From NCBI GenBank assembly GCA_026388315.1, contig JAPLKA010000081.1:1-37334 (forward strand): 37,334 bases of DNA. The letters run 5' to 3'. This document shows positions 1-9,455 of this stretch, one piece after another; within the stretch, counting starts at the first letter, position 1, and each line of letters opens with the position of its first letter. Both the position numbers and the translations under genes were made by a program. The notes under the pieces are model-generated. The model did no database searches, had not been told where the DNA came from, and saw only the letters and a list, made by a program, of their open reading frames with translations. This stretch comes from Pseudomonadota bacterium (GTDB lineage: Bacteria; Desulfobacterota; Syntrophorhabdia; Syntrophorhabdales; Syntrophorhabdaceae).

Positions 1-160
1 CAATTGACTGGGCTGACCCCACCCCACTTGTAAGGGACTGTTGGTGAAATGCCAATATTTGCCTCCTTGAACAGGAGACATAATCAAATTTTGTGATGGA
101 CCACGGGCAAATCTCACTTCAAAATGCATCGTGACTAAATCTGAGCGTGAGGGGCGTACC

Positions 161-499
161 CTACGGACGCTCGAATACCACTATTACAGGCTCTTCACCG
201 TTGCCCGGTCTAACAGGCGTTTTCAGCTTCTTCACCGCTGTCCTCTTCACCGTCGGGGACTTCGCTGTCATTGTTTTAATTTTCGTTCCCAAACCTGTAA
301 GTTGCCTGGAAAGACGGCCGGCCGCAATCACCTGCACATCGTTGGCCACCATGGTTTTGAGTACCTCCAATTGCCGGTTTGCTTCATCGAGATGCTGTCC
401 TGAATCCTGAACTATATGCTGTTCGACACACAGGGTGATCTGCCTGGCGAGTGTCTCAATACTCTTTCTTACCTCAATAAACTCTGCTACGTTTGACAT
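161..499 (-). CDS. Small hypothetical protein (112 aa) near ParB-like gene
   Basis: I do not recognise a family. The 112-residue product has a helical N-terminal half (MSNVAEFIEVRKSIETLAR and on, with regularly spaced hydrophobics up to about residue 55) and a basic tail rich in Lys, Arg and Thr, so a small nucleic-acid or partner-binding protein is conceivable. The ATG at 499 is preceded by GAGGAAG about 7 nt upstream, a good ribosome binding site, which supports a real gene. It lies downstream of the ParB-like gene on the same strand, separated by about 550 bp of repeat-rich DNA, so co-function is only a guess. It stops at 161 close to the left edge. No membrane segment or signal peptide is visible. 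Confidence 0.55.
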   Translation of the reverse strand: MSNVAEFIEVRKSIETLARQITLCVEQHIVQDSGQHLDEANRQLEVLKTMVANDVQVIAAGRLSRQLTGLGTKIKTMTAKSPTVKRTAVKKLKTPVRPGNGEEPVIVVFERP

Positions 500-875
500 C
501 AGTCACTTCCTCTAAAAAGTTAGCGTTTAATCTGTCAGAAATCGAAAAGCGATTGTATTTCGTATCAGCCGATCCCGTGAGTAGCTGCGGAGCAAAGAAG
601 GTGAGATCAACCGTGTTCATAGTATACACATTTCTGAGGGAAATAACACTCACGATCTCATAAATGTGCTGCATTACGGCAGATACGGGAGGGTAAGCAG
701 GTACGGAGGACTTTTGGGGCCAGGTCTTGAAACAATACTTTCTTGCCCCATCCCTATTTGTTTTCCCTAACGCTGGGGGTGTCCGGTTTGATAGGGGCAA
801 CTCCACAATGGTTATTGATGATGAGATGCCGGTTACAAAATAGGGATTCACACCCCCTGCCCCGTTTGAAAAAAA

Positions 876-911
876 GTTCAAACCGTTTAATCCGCTCAAG
901 CCGCCCAATTC
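876..911 (+). repeat. 9-nt word array (GTTCAAACC type)
   Basis: Four consecutive 9-mers in register: GTTCAAACC, GTTTAATCC, GCTCAAGCC and GCCCAATTC. The same degenerate word fills the intergenic island at 1764-1962. Confidence 0.6.
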
Positions 912-949
912 TTTACAACTCCTTGACCCCTTATTTTCACCTTTCATTA

Positions 950-967
950 CGCAGGCTAAAGCCTGCG
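950..967. repeat. Palindromic intergenic element, copy 1
   Basis: CGCAGGCT-AA-AGCCTGCG is a perfect 8-bp stem followed by GGCTACC. A second copy with one compensated base pair lies at 6930-6947, followed by ACTACC. The conserved stem with covarying bases plus a fixed tail is typical of REP-like elements. No REP-associated transposase is present in the window. Confidence 0.65.
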
Positions 968-1045
968 GCTACCCGCTCTATGCTCCTTCCGCCTTTCAGC
1001 ATTCATTATTCACTGCCTTCATCACCGTTTCGCCGATACGCCGTC

Positions 1046-1741
1046 TCACCGGTTCGGTTCTTCTCGCATGCTTATACCTGTGGTGGCTTTTTCTTCTCCG
1101 GCGGAGGTTCCGGGGCAATCGAGGTTTGCAGCGAAGAGATATCCCTGGGAAACGGGGAGATTTCCTTGCCGGATAGCAGCCTGAATCTCATCAGGAAGTT
1201 TTAGAAGTGAAAGCCCGTTAAACAGCGTATTTATTGACTTTCCGGTGATTTCAACAATTGCCCCAACTGTTGGGGCAATTTTATCAGACAGATCCTCAGG
1301 TCTTCGTTTGTAACTTACCAAGTCGTTCATCACCCCATCCACATCATAGTTTTTATCAGGGAGTTTCGCTTGTACAAAAGAGAGTATTCCTTTGGCTTGA
1401 TCGATAGGATTCAAGTCTTCCCTCTGAAGGTTCTCTGTCAGTTGGAAGGCAAGTATTTCATCCTTCTGAGTGATCGCATCAAGTATGCGTGCCGGTATTG
1501 TCGGAAGCCCCAGCTTCTGGGCGGCAAGATAACGTCTCTCTCCGCAGAGGAGTAGATATTTGCCGTCTTTCGGCGTTACAAGAACAGGCTCCAGGACACC
1601 CCGGTCTTCAATGGACTCCATAAGGGCCTTGAAGGATTCACTCTCCGTGTCGATGCTTGACCTGATCTGTTCTTCAATAATGATATCCCCTAAGGATAGA
1701 TATAAAAACTCCGGATTCTCAACTGTTTTCTTCGTTGCCAT
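1046..1741 (-). pseudogene. ParB/Spo0J-family protein, C-terminus probably lost
   Basis: The first ~210 residues are a clear ParB-like protein. The nuclease-like domain has the LLCGERRYLAAQKLGL motif (about residues 64-79) and the TENLQREDLNPIDQAKGI motif (about 102-119), followed by a helix-turn-helix region ending in GNLPVSQGYLFAANLDCP. ATG 1741 has a purine-rich AAGGGGGA upstream. After LDCP the reading changes to low-complexity sequence and stops at 231 residues, shorter than the roughly 300 I expect for such proteins. In the +1 frame the next codons read PEPPPEKKKPPQV then stop, which looks like a natural hydrophilic ParB tail. I infer an internal deletion that joined the middle of the gene to its tail out of frame. 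It is a solitary accessory copy with no parA beside it, and not obviously the chromosomal ParB. Confidence 0.6.
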
Positions 1742-1763
1742 TTTAATCCCCCTTGTTTTAATA

Positions 1764-1962
1764 GTTCAAACTGCTATAAGAAAGAGTTCAAGCCGATCAA
1801 GCTGCTCAAACTGCTCAAACCGATAAAACCGCTCAAAGAAAAGCTAAATAAGTTCAGATAGTTATAACTGTTTGAACGGCTTAAACAGCTTGAACGGTTT
1901 GAGCAGTTTTTTACGAACCGATTAAGCTCTTTCATTTGAGCAGCTTGAGCAGCTTGAACTCT
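1764..1962. repeat. 9-nt word array, direct then inverted
   Basis: Direct words on the + strand occupy 1764-1839 (units such as GTTCAAGCC, GATCAAGCT, GCTCAAACT, GCTCAAACC). Inverted copies occupy 1868-1906 and 1935-1962. One perfect 15-bp inverted repeat pairs 1808-1822 with 1895-1909 and is followed by a T run. The island fills most of the space between the divergent ParB-like and acyl-CoA synthetase genes, and its last unit supplies the -35 hexamer of the latter. Confidence 0.7.
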
Positions 1963-1982
1963 CTTTTTATAACTGGTAGAAT
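1954..1982 (+). promoter_or_regulatory. Sigma70-type promoter for acyl-CoA synthetase gene
   Basis: TTGAAC (1954-1959), a 17-nt spacer and TAGAAT (1977-1982), with TGG just before the -10 as an extended -10. The start of transcription would be near 1989, giving a leader of about 43 nt before ATG 2032. Confidence 0.5.
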
Positions 1983-2031
1983 TGAATAATCAGGAATAAT
2001 GACAATAAAAGGATGAAGGGGGTCATGCACT

Positions 2032-4698
2032 ATGGGTGATATTAAAAAGATGTTTAATCCCGATGCAGTTGCACTTATCGGTGCGACCGATGAGACCGGA
2101 ACAGTCGGAAGGGCAACATTAGAGAACCTCCTCCTCTCTGAAAAGAGGAAGATATTCCCTGTTAATCCGAATCGAAAAACGGTCTTAGGTCGTGAATGTT
2201 TTCCTGATATTGGAAGCGTCCCTGAGCATGTTGATCTTGCCGTTATAACAACACCTGCAAAGACAGTGCCCGGAGTTGTTGAGGAATGCGGCAAAGCGGG
2301 GGTAAATGGCATAATAATAATTTCAGCCGGGTTCAAAGAGATTGGAGAAGAAGGGAAAAGACTGGAAGCGCAAATTATGGAGATCAGGAACAGATACGGC
2401 ATGAGGATTATCGGCCCCAATTGTATCGGCGTAATCAGGCCTAATATAGGGCTCAACACATCATTCCTCAGGGCAAACCCTGAAGCCGGGAAAATTGCCT
2501 TTATCTCCCAGAGCGGAGCCCTGGGCTCTGCCATTTTCGACTGGGCAATAGACGCACATATCGGTTTCAGCATGTTCGCCTCTCTGGGATCCATGATTGA
2601 TGTGGATTTCGGTGATCTAATTGACTATCTCGGCGATGACTATCAGACAAGGAGCATTATCCTTTACATGGAAGGCGTGGGAAATGCAAAAAAATTCATG
2701 AGCGCTGCACGGGGATTCGCACGGAGTAAACCCATTATAATTGTTAAACCTGGCAGATTTACAGAAAGCGCAAGGGCTGCCCACTCCCATACAGGCGCTA
2801 TGGCGGGAGACGATGATGTATATAGCGCCGCTTTCAAGCGGGTTGGAGTTATAAGGGTAAAAGAGTTTGCAGACCTTTTCAACGCAGCAGAAGTTCTCGA
2901 TTCCAAGTACCTGCCCAAAGGTCCCCGTCTTGCAATTATTACCAATGCAGGCGGCTTTGGAGTAATGGCAACGGACACCTTAATCAGCATGGGCGGCGAG
3001 CTTGCAAAAATCTCTGATGCAAGCATAGCAGCTCTTGATAACTGCCTTCCGCCGTTCTGGAGCAAAGGGAACCCTGTCGATGTGCTGGGGGATGCCGATG
3101 ACAAGAGGTATGTTGATGCAATCAGGGTATGTCTTGGTGACCGCGAAATAGACGGCATATTAGTTATCTACAGTCCACAGGCAACAACCAGTTCGGAAAA
3201 TGTTGCCGGCAAAATCAGCGAAATCGTAAAAGGTTCATCAAAGCCTGTAGTTACCGCATGGATCGGTGGCAAAAACGTTCAGAAAGGAAGGGAGGTCTTC
3301 TACCAGAACAGCATCCCCACTTATGATACCGCTGAAGATGCGGTAAAGACGTATATCAATATGTATAGATATTCAAGGAACCTCGCCCTCCTCTACGAAA
3401 CCCCTTCGGAACTGCCCCTCGAAGACGCACCCCCAAAATATCACCTGAAAGCATTAATCAAGCGGGTTGCTAAAGAAGGACGAATGCTTCTCACCGAAGA
3501 AGAATCAAAGGATTTTCTCAGCATCTACCGCATACCCGTTGCAACGCCCTATCTGTGCCGTGACGTGGATGATGCGGTGAGCACTGCAAAAAGAATTGAG
3601 TATCCTGTGGTTTTGAAAATTGTATCTCCGGATATTATCCATAAAAGCGATGTTGGCGGTGTTGTTGTGGGGATCAAGACTGAGGAGCAATTGAGATATG
3701 AATATTCGCACATGCTGAAGAACGTAAAAGAAAAGGCCCCTCATGCAGCAATCATCGGCATGACCCTCCAGAGAATGATTGAGGGCATCGATTATGAAGT
3801 TATCCTGGGTACAAAAAAGGATAAGGATTTCGGCTCGATCATTCTCTTTGGCATGGGTGGAATCGGTACGGAGATTTTTAAGGACATCTCTATCGGTATC
3901 CCCCCTTTAAACCAGACATTGGCAAGAAGACTCATGGAAGAAACGCAGGTTTACAAAATGCTCCAGGGGTACAGGGGGAAAAAGCCTGCTGATTTGATGC
4001 AGCTTGAACAAATAATTGTAAATTTTGCCAACCTCGTTGTCGATTTTCCTGAGATTGCAGAGATGGATATAAACCCCATCGCCATAGCCGGCGGCAAGGC
4101 TTATGCAATTGATGCACGGATAATTATTGATAAAGAATGTATAGAGCATGCATCTCAATACCCGCACCTTGTGATTACGCCTTATCCTGTACGATATATT
4201 ATGAACTGGAAGATGCCGGACGGCACAGAAGTAATGCTTCGGCCTATTAAGCCGGAAGATGAGCCTCTGGAGCTTGAGATGCTCTCCACCCTTTCTCAGG
4301 AGTCATTAAGGGTACGGTTTTTCTCCATAGTTAAGGACATCTCCCATGAAATGCTGGTCCGGTTCTGCAATATTGACTATGATAGGGAAATGGCGATCGT
4401 GGCTGAGTTAAAGGATGGCAACGAAAAGAGAATAATAGGCATAGGAAGACTGATAATTGAGTCCGGTACAAAAAGCTGTGAATATGCGGTGCTTGTTCAT
4501 GATCAATATCAGGGTAAAGGGTTGGGGTATAAACTGGTTGACCTTCTCATAGGGATAGCCCAGGACAAAGGGTTGGATGAAATTTACGGGACAGTGCTCT
4601 CGGAAAATGATAAGATGCTTCGCGTTTCGAAAAAATTAGGATTTAAATTGAGCCGCCTGCCTGAAGGATTGACAGAGGCAAGATTGGCGCTGAGGTAA
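2032..4698 (+). CDS. NDP-forming acyl-CoA synthetase fused to GNAT acetyltransferase
   Basis: An 888-residue three-part protein. Residues ~1-300 are the CoA-binding and ligase (succinyl-CoA synthetase alpha-like) region, with the phospho-histidine motif SHTGAMAG (His253). Residues ~480-705 are an ATP-grasp (beta-like) region with PDIIHKSDVGGV (His537). Residues ~725-888 are a GNAT domain with the acetyl-CoA loop QGKGLG near 827-832. The architecture matches ADP-forming acetyl-CoA synthetases and the protein lysine acetyltransferase Pat/PatZ (YfiQ). In PatZ-type enzymes the synthetase part is thought to be non-catalytic. Here both His motifs look intact, so acyl-CoA synthesis (energy conservation in an anaerobe), protein acetylation, or both are possible. 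ATG 2032 is preceded by AAGGGGG about 10 nt upstream. ligA follows after 38 nt and is probably co-transcribed. Confidence 0.88.
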   Translation: MGDIKKMFNPDAVALIGATDETGTVGRATLENLLLSEKRKIFPVNPNRKTVLGRECFPDIGSVPEHVDLAVITTPAKTVPGVVEECGKAGVNGIIIISAGFKEIGEEGKRLEAQIMEIRNRYGMRIIGPNCIGVIRPNIGLNTSFLRANPEAGKIAFISQSGALGSAIFDWAIDAHIGFSMFASLGSMIDVDFGDLIDYLGDDYQTRSIILYMEGVGNAKKFMSAARGFARSKPIIIVKPGRFTESARAAHSHTGAMAGDDDVYSAAFKRVGVIRVKEFADLFNAAEVLDSKYLPKGPRLAIITNAGGFGVMATDTLISMGGELAKISDASIAALDNCLPPFWSKGNPVDVLGDADDKRYVDAIRVCLGDREIDGILVIYSPQATTSSENVAGKISEIVKGSSKPVVTAWIGGKNVQKGREVFYQNSIPTYDTAEDAVKTYINMYRYSRNLALLYETPSELPLEDAPPKYHLKALIKRVAKEGRMLLTEEESKDFLSIYRIPVATPYLCRDVDDAVSTAKRIEYPVVLKIVSPDIIHKSDVGGVVVGIKTEEQLRYEYSHMLKNVKEKAPHAAIIGMTLQRMIEGIDYEVILGTKKDKDFGSIILFGMGGIGTEIFKDISIGIPPLNQTLARRLMEETQVYKMLQGYRGKKPADLMQLEQIIVNFANLVVDFPEIAEMDINPIAIAGGKAYAIDARIIIDKECIEHASQYPHLVITPYPVRYIMNWKMPDGTEVMLRPIKPEDEPLELEMLSTLSQESLRVRFFSIVKDISHEMLVRFCNIDYDREMAIVAELKDGNEKRIIGIGRLIIESGTKSCEYAVLVHDQYQGKGLGYKLVDLLIGIAQDKGLDEIYGTVLSENDKMLRVSKKLGFKLSRLPEGLTEARLALR

Positions 4699-4706
4699 AA
4701 CAGTAA

Positions 4707-6749
<2,043 letters not shown>

Positions 6750-6773
6750 CTCATGGCTCATAGCTGATAGCAA

Positions 6774-6844
6774 AAGCGGACAGCGGATAGCGTAGAGTTT
6801 TTAAGGTGAGTTCGTATCCGCTAAACGCTATCCGCTGTCCGCTT
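6774..6844. repeat. 20-bp perfect inverted repeat
   Basis: 6774-6793 pairs perfectly with 6825-6844; the core reads GCGGACAGCGGATAGCG on the left arm. The 31-nt loop contains a further partial copy (GTATCCGCT). It could form a stable RNA hairpin after ligA, but no T-tract follows, so I do not call it a terminator. Confidence 0.75.
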
Positions 6845-6929
6845 AGAAAACCCTTGACTCTCCAATCCTGTTAATAGTAAATAGTCATTCGTGTTTAAAA
6901 AAAGATTAATAATCCATCCCTCATTCACG

Positions 6930-6947
6930 CGCAGGTTAAAACCTGCG
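6930..6947. repeat. Palindromic intergenic element, copy 2
   Basis: CGCAGGTT-AA-AACCTGCG followed by ACTACC. It matches the copy at 950-967 with one base pair changed from C-G to T-A on both arms, so the stem is conserved by covariation. Confidence 0.65.
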
Positions 6948-6956
6948 ACTACCAGC

Positions 6957-7032
6957 TATTCACTATTCACTATTCACTATTCACTATCCGCTATTCCCCG
7001 GACAAAGGCGGTCCGGGACAGGCACTATTCAC
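6957..7032 (+). repeat. TATTCAC heptamer array with embedded hairpin
   Basis: Four exact TATTCAC units run from 6957 to 6984, followed by degenerate TATCCGC and TATTCCC units. A GC hairpin follows (CCCGGAC 6997-7003 with GTCCGGG 7011-7017, 7-nt loop), then one more TATTCAC at 7026-7032. The array ends 10 nt before the phosphorylase start codon. Confidence 0.7.
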
Positions 7033-7042
7033 TGGTTTCAAT

Positions 7043-7738
7043 ATGAATGGCATTATCGGCGGCACATCGCTCCTCGGTTCATCCGTTTTCGCCGGGTGGG
7101 ATGAAAAAAAGATAGCAACACCCTATGGCGACACATATGTAAAGATAAGCAACAACAACGTCTTTATTCAAAGACACGGCTCTCCGCCCGTACCTCCCCA
7201 TAAAATTAATTACAGGGCAAACATCTGGGCGCTTAAATACCTGAATGTTCAAAAAGTCATATCTGTTAACTCTGTGGGAAGCCTCAAGATGAAAATACCG
7301 CCGGGGACTTTCGTTATTCCCCGTGATTTTATATCTCTCTGGATTGCAGCTTCATTTTATGACAAGGAAATGAAGTTCATTATACCCGAGATGGATGCCG
7401 GACTCTTCAAGTACGTCTGTAGTCTTGCCAGAAAACTTAAAATGAAAGCGAAGTCCGGCGGTATATACATCCAGACGATCGGCCCGAGACTGGAAACAAA
7501 AGCGGAAATAAGACTGCTTAAACGGCACGGGGATGTTGTCGGTATGACAATGCCATCAGAGGCCACCCTGTGCATGGAATACGAGATTCCTTATGCCAGT
7601 ATATGTTCTGTTGACAATTACTGTAACGGAATTCTGAAAGAACCCCTTACCATGAAAGAGATAGGAAAAAGCTGGAAAAAAAACATGAAGGCCATTGAAA
7701 TATTCATCTCAACGCTGCTTGAAAGGAATTTTGCATGA
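7043..7738 (+). CDS. MTAP/PNP-family phosphorylase, probably 5'-methylthioinosine phosphorylase
   Basis: A 231-residue trimeric-type purine nucleoside phosphorylase. It starts with the phosphate loop MNGIIGGTSLL and has the purine/ribose site segment GMTMPSEATLCMEYEIPYA. The base-specificity segment reads SVDNYCNG, with Asn192 where adenine-specific MTA phosphorylases carry Asp; Asn there is typical of 6-oxopurine enzymes such as PNP and MTI phosphorylase. With an MTA/SAH deaminase directly downstream (stop and start overlap as ATGA), the simplest reading is phosphorolysis of methylthioinosine to hypoxanthine and 5-methylthioribose-1-phosphate. This specificity is inferred, and an MTA phosphorylase remains possible. 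ATG 7043 fits the family N-terminus, but no Shine-Dalgarno is visible. Confidence 0.82.
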   Translation: MNGIIGGTSLLGSSVFAGWDEKKIATPYGDTYVKISNNNVFIQRHGSPPVPPHKINYRANIWALKYLNVQKVISVNSVGSLKMKIPPGTFVIPRDFISLWIAASFYDKEMKFIIPEMDAGLFKYVCSLARKLKMKAKSGGIYIQTIGPRLETKAEIRLLKRHGDVVGMTMPSEATLCMEYEIPYASICSVDNYCNGILKEPLTMKEIGKSWKKNMKAIEIFISTLLERNFA

Positions 7739-8994
7739 ACATTTTGATAAGGGGCGTACAACTGAACGGCAGCATAAAAGACATTTTCATAAAAGACGGC
7801 ACCATCGAAGAGATTTCTGAAAAATGCACCCGCAAGGCAGATAAAATAATCAACGGAAAAGACAAAGCTGCCCTTCCCTCTTTCATCAACGGTCACACCC
7901 ATGCGGCAATGACACTCATGAGGGGATACGCCGATGACATGCCCCTCGAAGCCTGGCTCGAAAACAAAATATGGCCCCTCGAAGCCAAATTAACCGAGGA
8001 AGACATTTACTGGGGTTCAAAATTTGCCTGTCTTGAAATGATAAAAAACGGGATAACGGTATTTAACGACATGTACTGGTTCTGGGAGGCAACAGCAAAG
8101 GCAGTGTGCGATATGGGTGTGCGGGGTTTTATAAGCGCTGTTTTTATTGATATGTTTGATGAAAACAAAGGCAAAGAGCAGATCGATCTCAACCTGAAAC
8201 TTTTCGAATTATCCGAAAAATACAAACCCCACGTAACGTTTACTTTCGGTCCCCATGCCATTTACACCGTATGCAGGGAAAGTCTTCAGTGGATGAGCGA
8301 TTTTTCAAAAAAACATAATATCCTTATCCACATGCATCTTTCCGAAACAGAAGAAGAAACAAATTTTTCTCAGAAAAAATACGGTCTTTCCCCGACTGAA
8401 TTCCTCAACTCTACCGGCATTCTCTCGGACAGATTCATCGGCTGTCATGGTTGCTGGCTTGATGAAAAAGACTGTGTCATATTAAAAAGCAACAATGCAA
8501 AACTGGTTCACGTCCCCGTTTCTAACCTGAAACTCTCTGTAGGCAAAATATTCCCGCATCACCTCGTAAAAAACGGGCTGGACATACCCTTCTGTTTCGG
8601 TACAGACGGATGTGCATCGAATAATCATCTTGATATCATTGAAACGATGAAATATGCATCCCTTCTGGCAAAATTTTCTACTAATGACCCGACAATGTTG
8701 CCTGCAAGAGAAACATTCGATCTTGCCACGAAGACCGCTGCAAGCATATTTTTCCTGCCTGAATGGGAGATAAAGGCCGGAAATAGCCCCGATATTATCC
8801 TTGTTGATTTGAACCGCCCGGAGCTTAATCCTGGATTTGATATTTATTCTGATATCGTCTATGCATCGAACGGGTACATAGTTGACACCGTGATCTGTAT
8901 GGGCAAAGTCCTCATGGAAAACAGATACGTCCCCGGTGAAGAAGAGATAATAAGACAGGCCAAAAAGACGGCAAAATCATTAGTTGCGAGATGA
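7735..8994 (+). CDS. mtaD: 5-methylthioadenosine/S-adenosylhomocysteine deaminase
   Basis: A 419-residue amidohydrolase of the MTA/SAH deaminase (ATZ/TRZ) group, which converts MTA to methylthioinosine and SAH to S-inosylhomocysteine, releasing ammonia. Metal and catalytic residues are visible: NGHTHAAMTLMRG (His54, His56), HMHLSETEEE (His201, Glu204), GCHGCWLDEKD (His238) and GTDGCASNNHLD (Asp291). The N-terminal strand region (ILIRGVQLNG) and C-terminal return form the usual composite beta domain. The gene overlaps the phosphorylase by 4 nt and the next gene by 4 nt, so translational coupling is likely. Other amidohydrolases of this clade act on guanine or chlorinated triazines; the context favours MTA/SAH. 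Confidence 0.88.
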   Translation: MNILIRGVQLNGSIKDIFIKDGTIEEISEKCTRKADKIINGKDKAALPSFINGHTHAAMTLMRGYADDMPLEAWLENKIWPLEAKLTEEDIYWGSKFACLEMIKNGITVFNDMYWFWEATAKAVCDMGVRGFISAVFIDMFDENKGKEQIDLNLKLFELSEKYKPHVTFTFGPHAIYTVCRESLQWMSDFSKKHNILIHMHLSETEEETNFSQKKYGLSPTEFLNSTGILSDRFIGCHGCWLDEKDCVILKSNNAKLVHVPVSNLKLSVGKIFPHHLVKNGLDIPFCFGTDGCASNNHLDIIETMKYASLLAKFSTNDPTMLPARETFDLATKTAASIFFLPEWEIKAGNSPDIILVDLNRPELNPGFDIYSDIVYASNGYIVDTVICMGKVLMENRYVPGEEEIIRQAKKTAKSLVAR

Positions 8995-9455
8995 CATTTG
9001 TATGCGATGCAATGCTCGGCAAACTTGCAAAATACCTGAGGATGCTCGGCCTGGATACAGTTTTTATCACAAAAACAGATTATTTAAATAATTTCAAAAA
9101 CGAACCTGAAAAACCCATTTTTCTTACACGAAGGTCAATTGGAAGTATGCCGTACGATACATGCATCTCCATAAAATCAGAACATGTCGACGAACAGTTA
9201 AGGGAGATTCGAGACCTGATCAAACCCTTTATCCATGAAGATATGCTGATGAGCCGTTGTATAAGGTGCAACATGCCTCTCGATGATGCAAAAAAGATTG
9301 AAATCGAACAATTCGTACCTGAATACGTGTTCCACCATTATGACAAATTTAAAGCCTGTCCCTCATGCAAGAAGGTTTACTGGAAGGGATCACATACTGA
9401 GCATATGACAGAGTGGATGGAAGAGTTTTTAAAACCTGAAAAGGAGAAACAATGA
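8991..9455 (+). CDS. Mut7-C RNase-domain protein with zinc ribbon
   Basis: A 154-residue member of the Mut7-C (PIN-like) family. The N-terminus FVCDAMLGKLAKYLRMLGLD is the hallmark, with the acidic residue of CDAMLG in the presumed nuclease site. The C-terminal half holds a zinc ribbon with two Cys pairs (CIRCNMPL and CPSCKKVYW). Family members are predicted RNA nucleases. Biochemical roles are poorly established, so the substrate is unknown. The start overlaps mtaD by ATGA, and nth starts 4 nt inside its end. Its place between nucleoside salvage and DNA repair suggests a clean-up role for nucleic acids, but this is only context. Confidence 0.82.
   Translation: MTFVCDAMLGKLAKYLRMLGLDTVFITKTDYLNNFKNEPEKPIFLTRRSIGSMPYDTCISIKSEHVDEQLREIRDLIKPFIHEDMLMSRCIRCNMPLDDAKKIEIEQFVPEYVFHHYDKFKACPSCKKVYWKGSHTEHMTEWMEEFLKPEKEKQ

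Larger units (their letters stand above)
500..1045. other. Gene-poor, repeat-rich interval
   Basis: No convincing gene is visible here. The open frames on both strands cross repeat units and have no family resemblance. Contents: complementary words at 733-800 and 740-857 (see findings), four 9-nt GTTCAAACC-type words at 876-911, and the palindrome CGCAGGCTAAAGCCTGCG at 950-967. Next to the damaged 3' end of the ParB-like gene, it looks like eroded accessory DNA. Confidence 0.5.
6750..7042. other. Intergenic region with several unrelated repeats
   Basis: No gene. It holds AGCTGATAGC-type words just after ligA, a 20-bp inverted repeat, the second palindromic element, a TATTCAC heptamer array and a GC-rich hairpin (each listed separately). 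No convincing promoter or ribosome binding site for the downstream operon was found. Confidence 0.6.

Noticed and set aside
1-129. Minus-strand open frame from an ATG at 129 running off the left edge (MHFEVRFARGPSQNLIMSPV and on)
   Set aside because: Only 43 codons are visible, with no ribosome binding site or family match. It could be a real partial gene or a fragment of a mobile element, but nothing decides it.
474-947. 157-codon minus-strand frame
   Set aside because: It runs across the 9-nt word array and overlaps the start of the 112-aa gene. The composition is erratic and no family is recognisable.
743-1204. 153-codon plus-strand frame
   Set aside because: It overlaps the ParB-like gene antisense and crosses the palindrome and repeats; no protein features.
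1764-1962. CRISPR array
   Set aside because: The units are 9 nt, contiguous and degenerate, with no spacers and no cas genes in the window.
6774-6844. Intrinsic terminator of ligA
   Set aside because: The stem is strong but no run of T follows on either strand.
6957-7032. CRISPR or integron-like repeat
   Set aside because: A 7-nt tandem word with one hairpin; no spacers, integrase or cassette structure.
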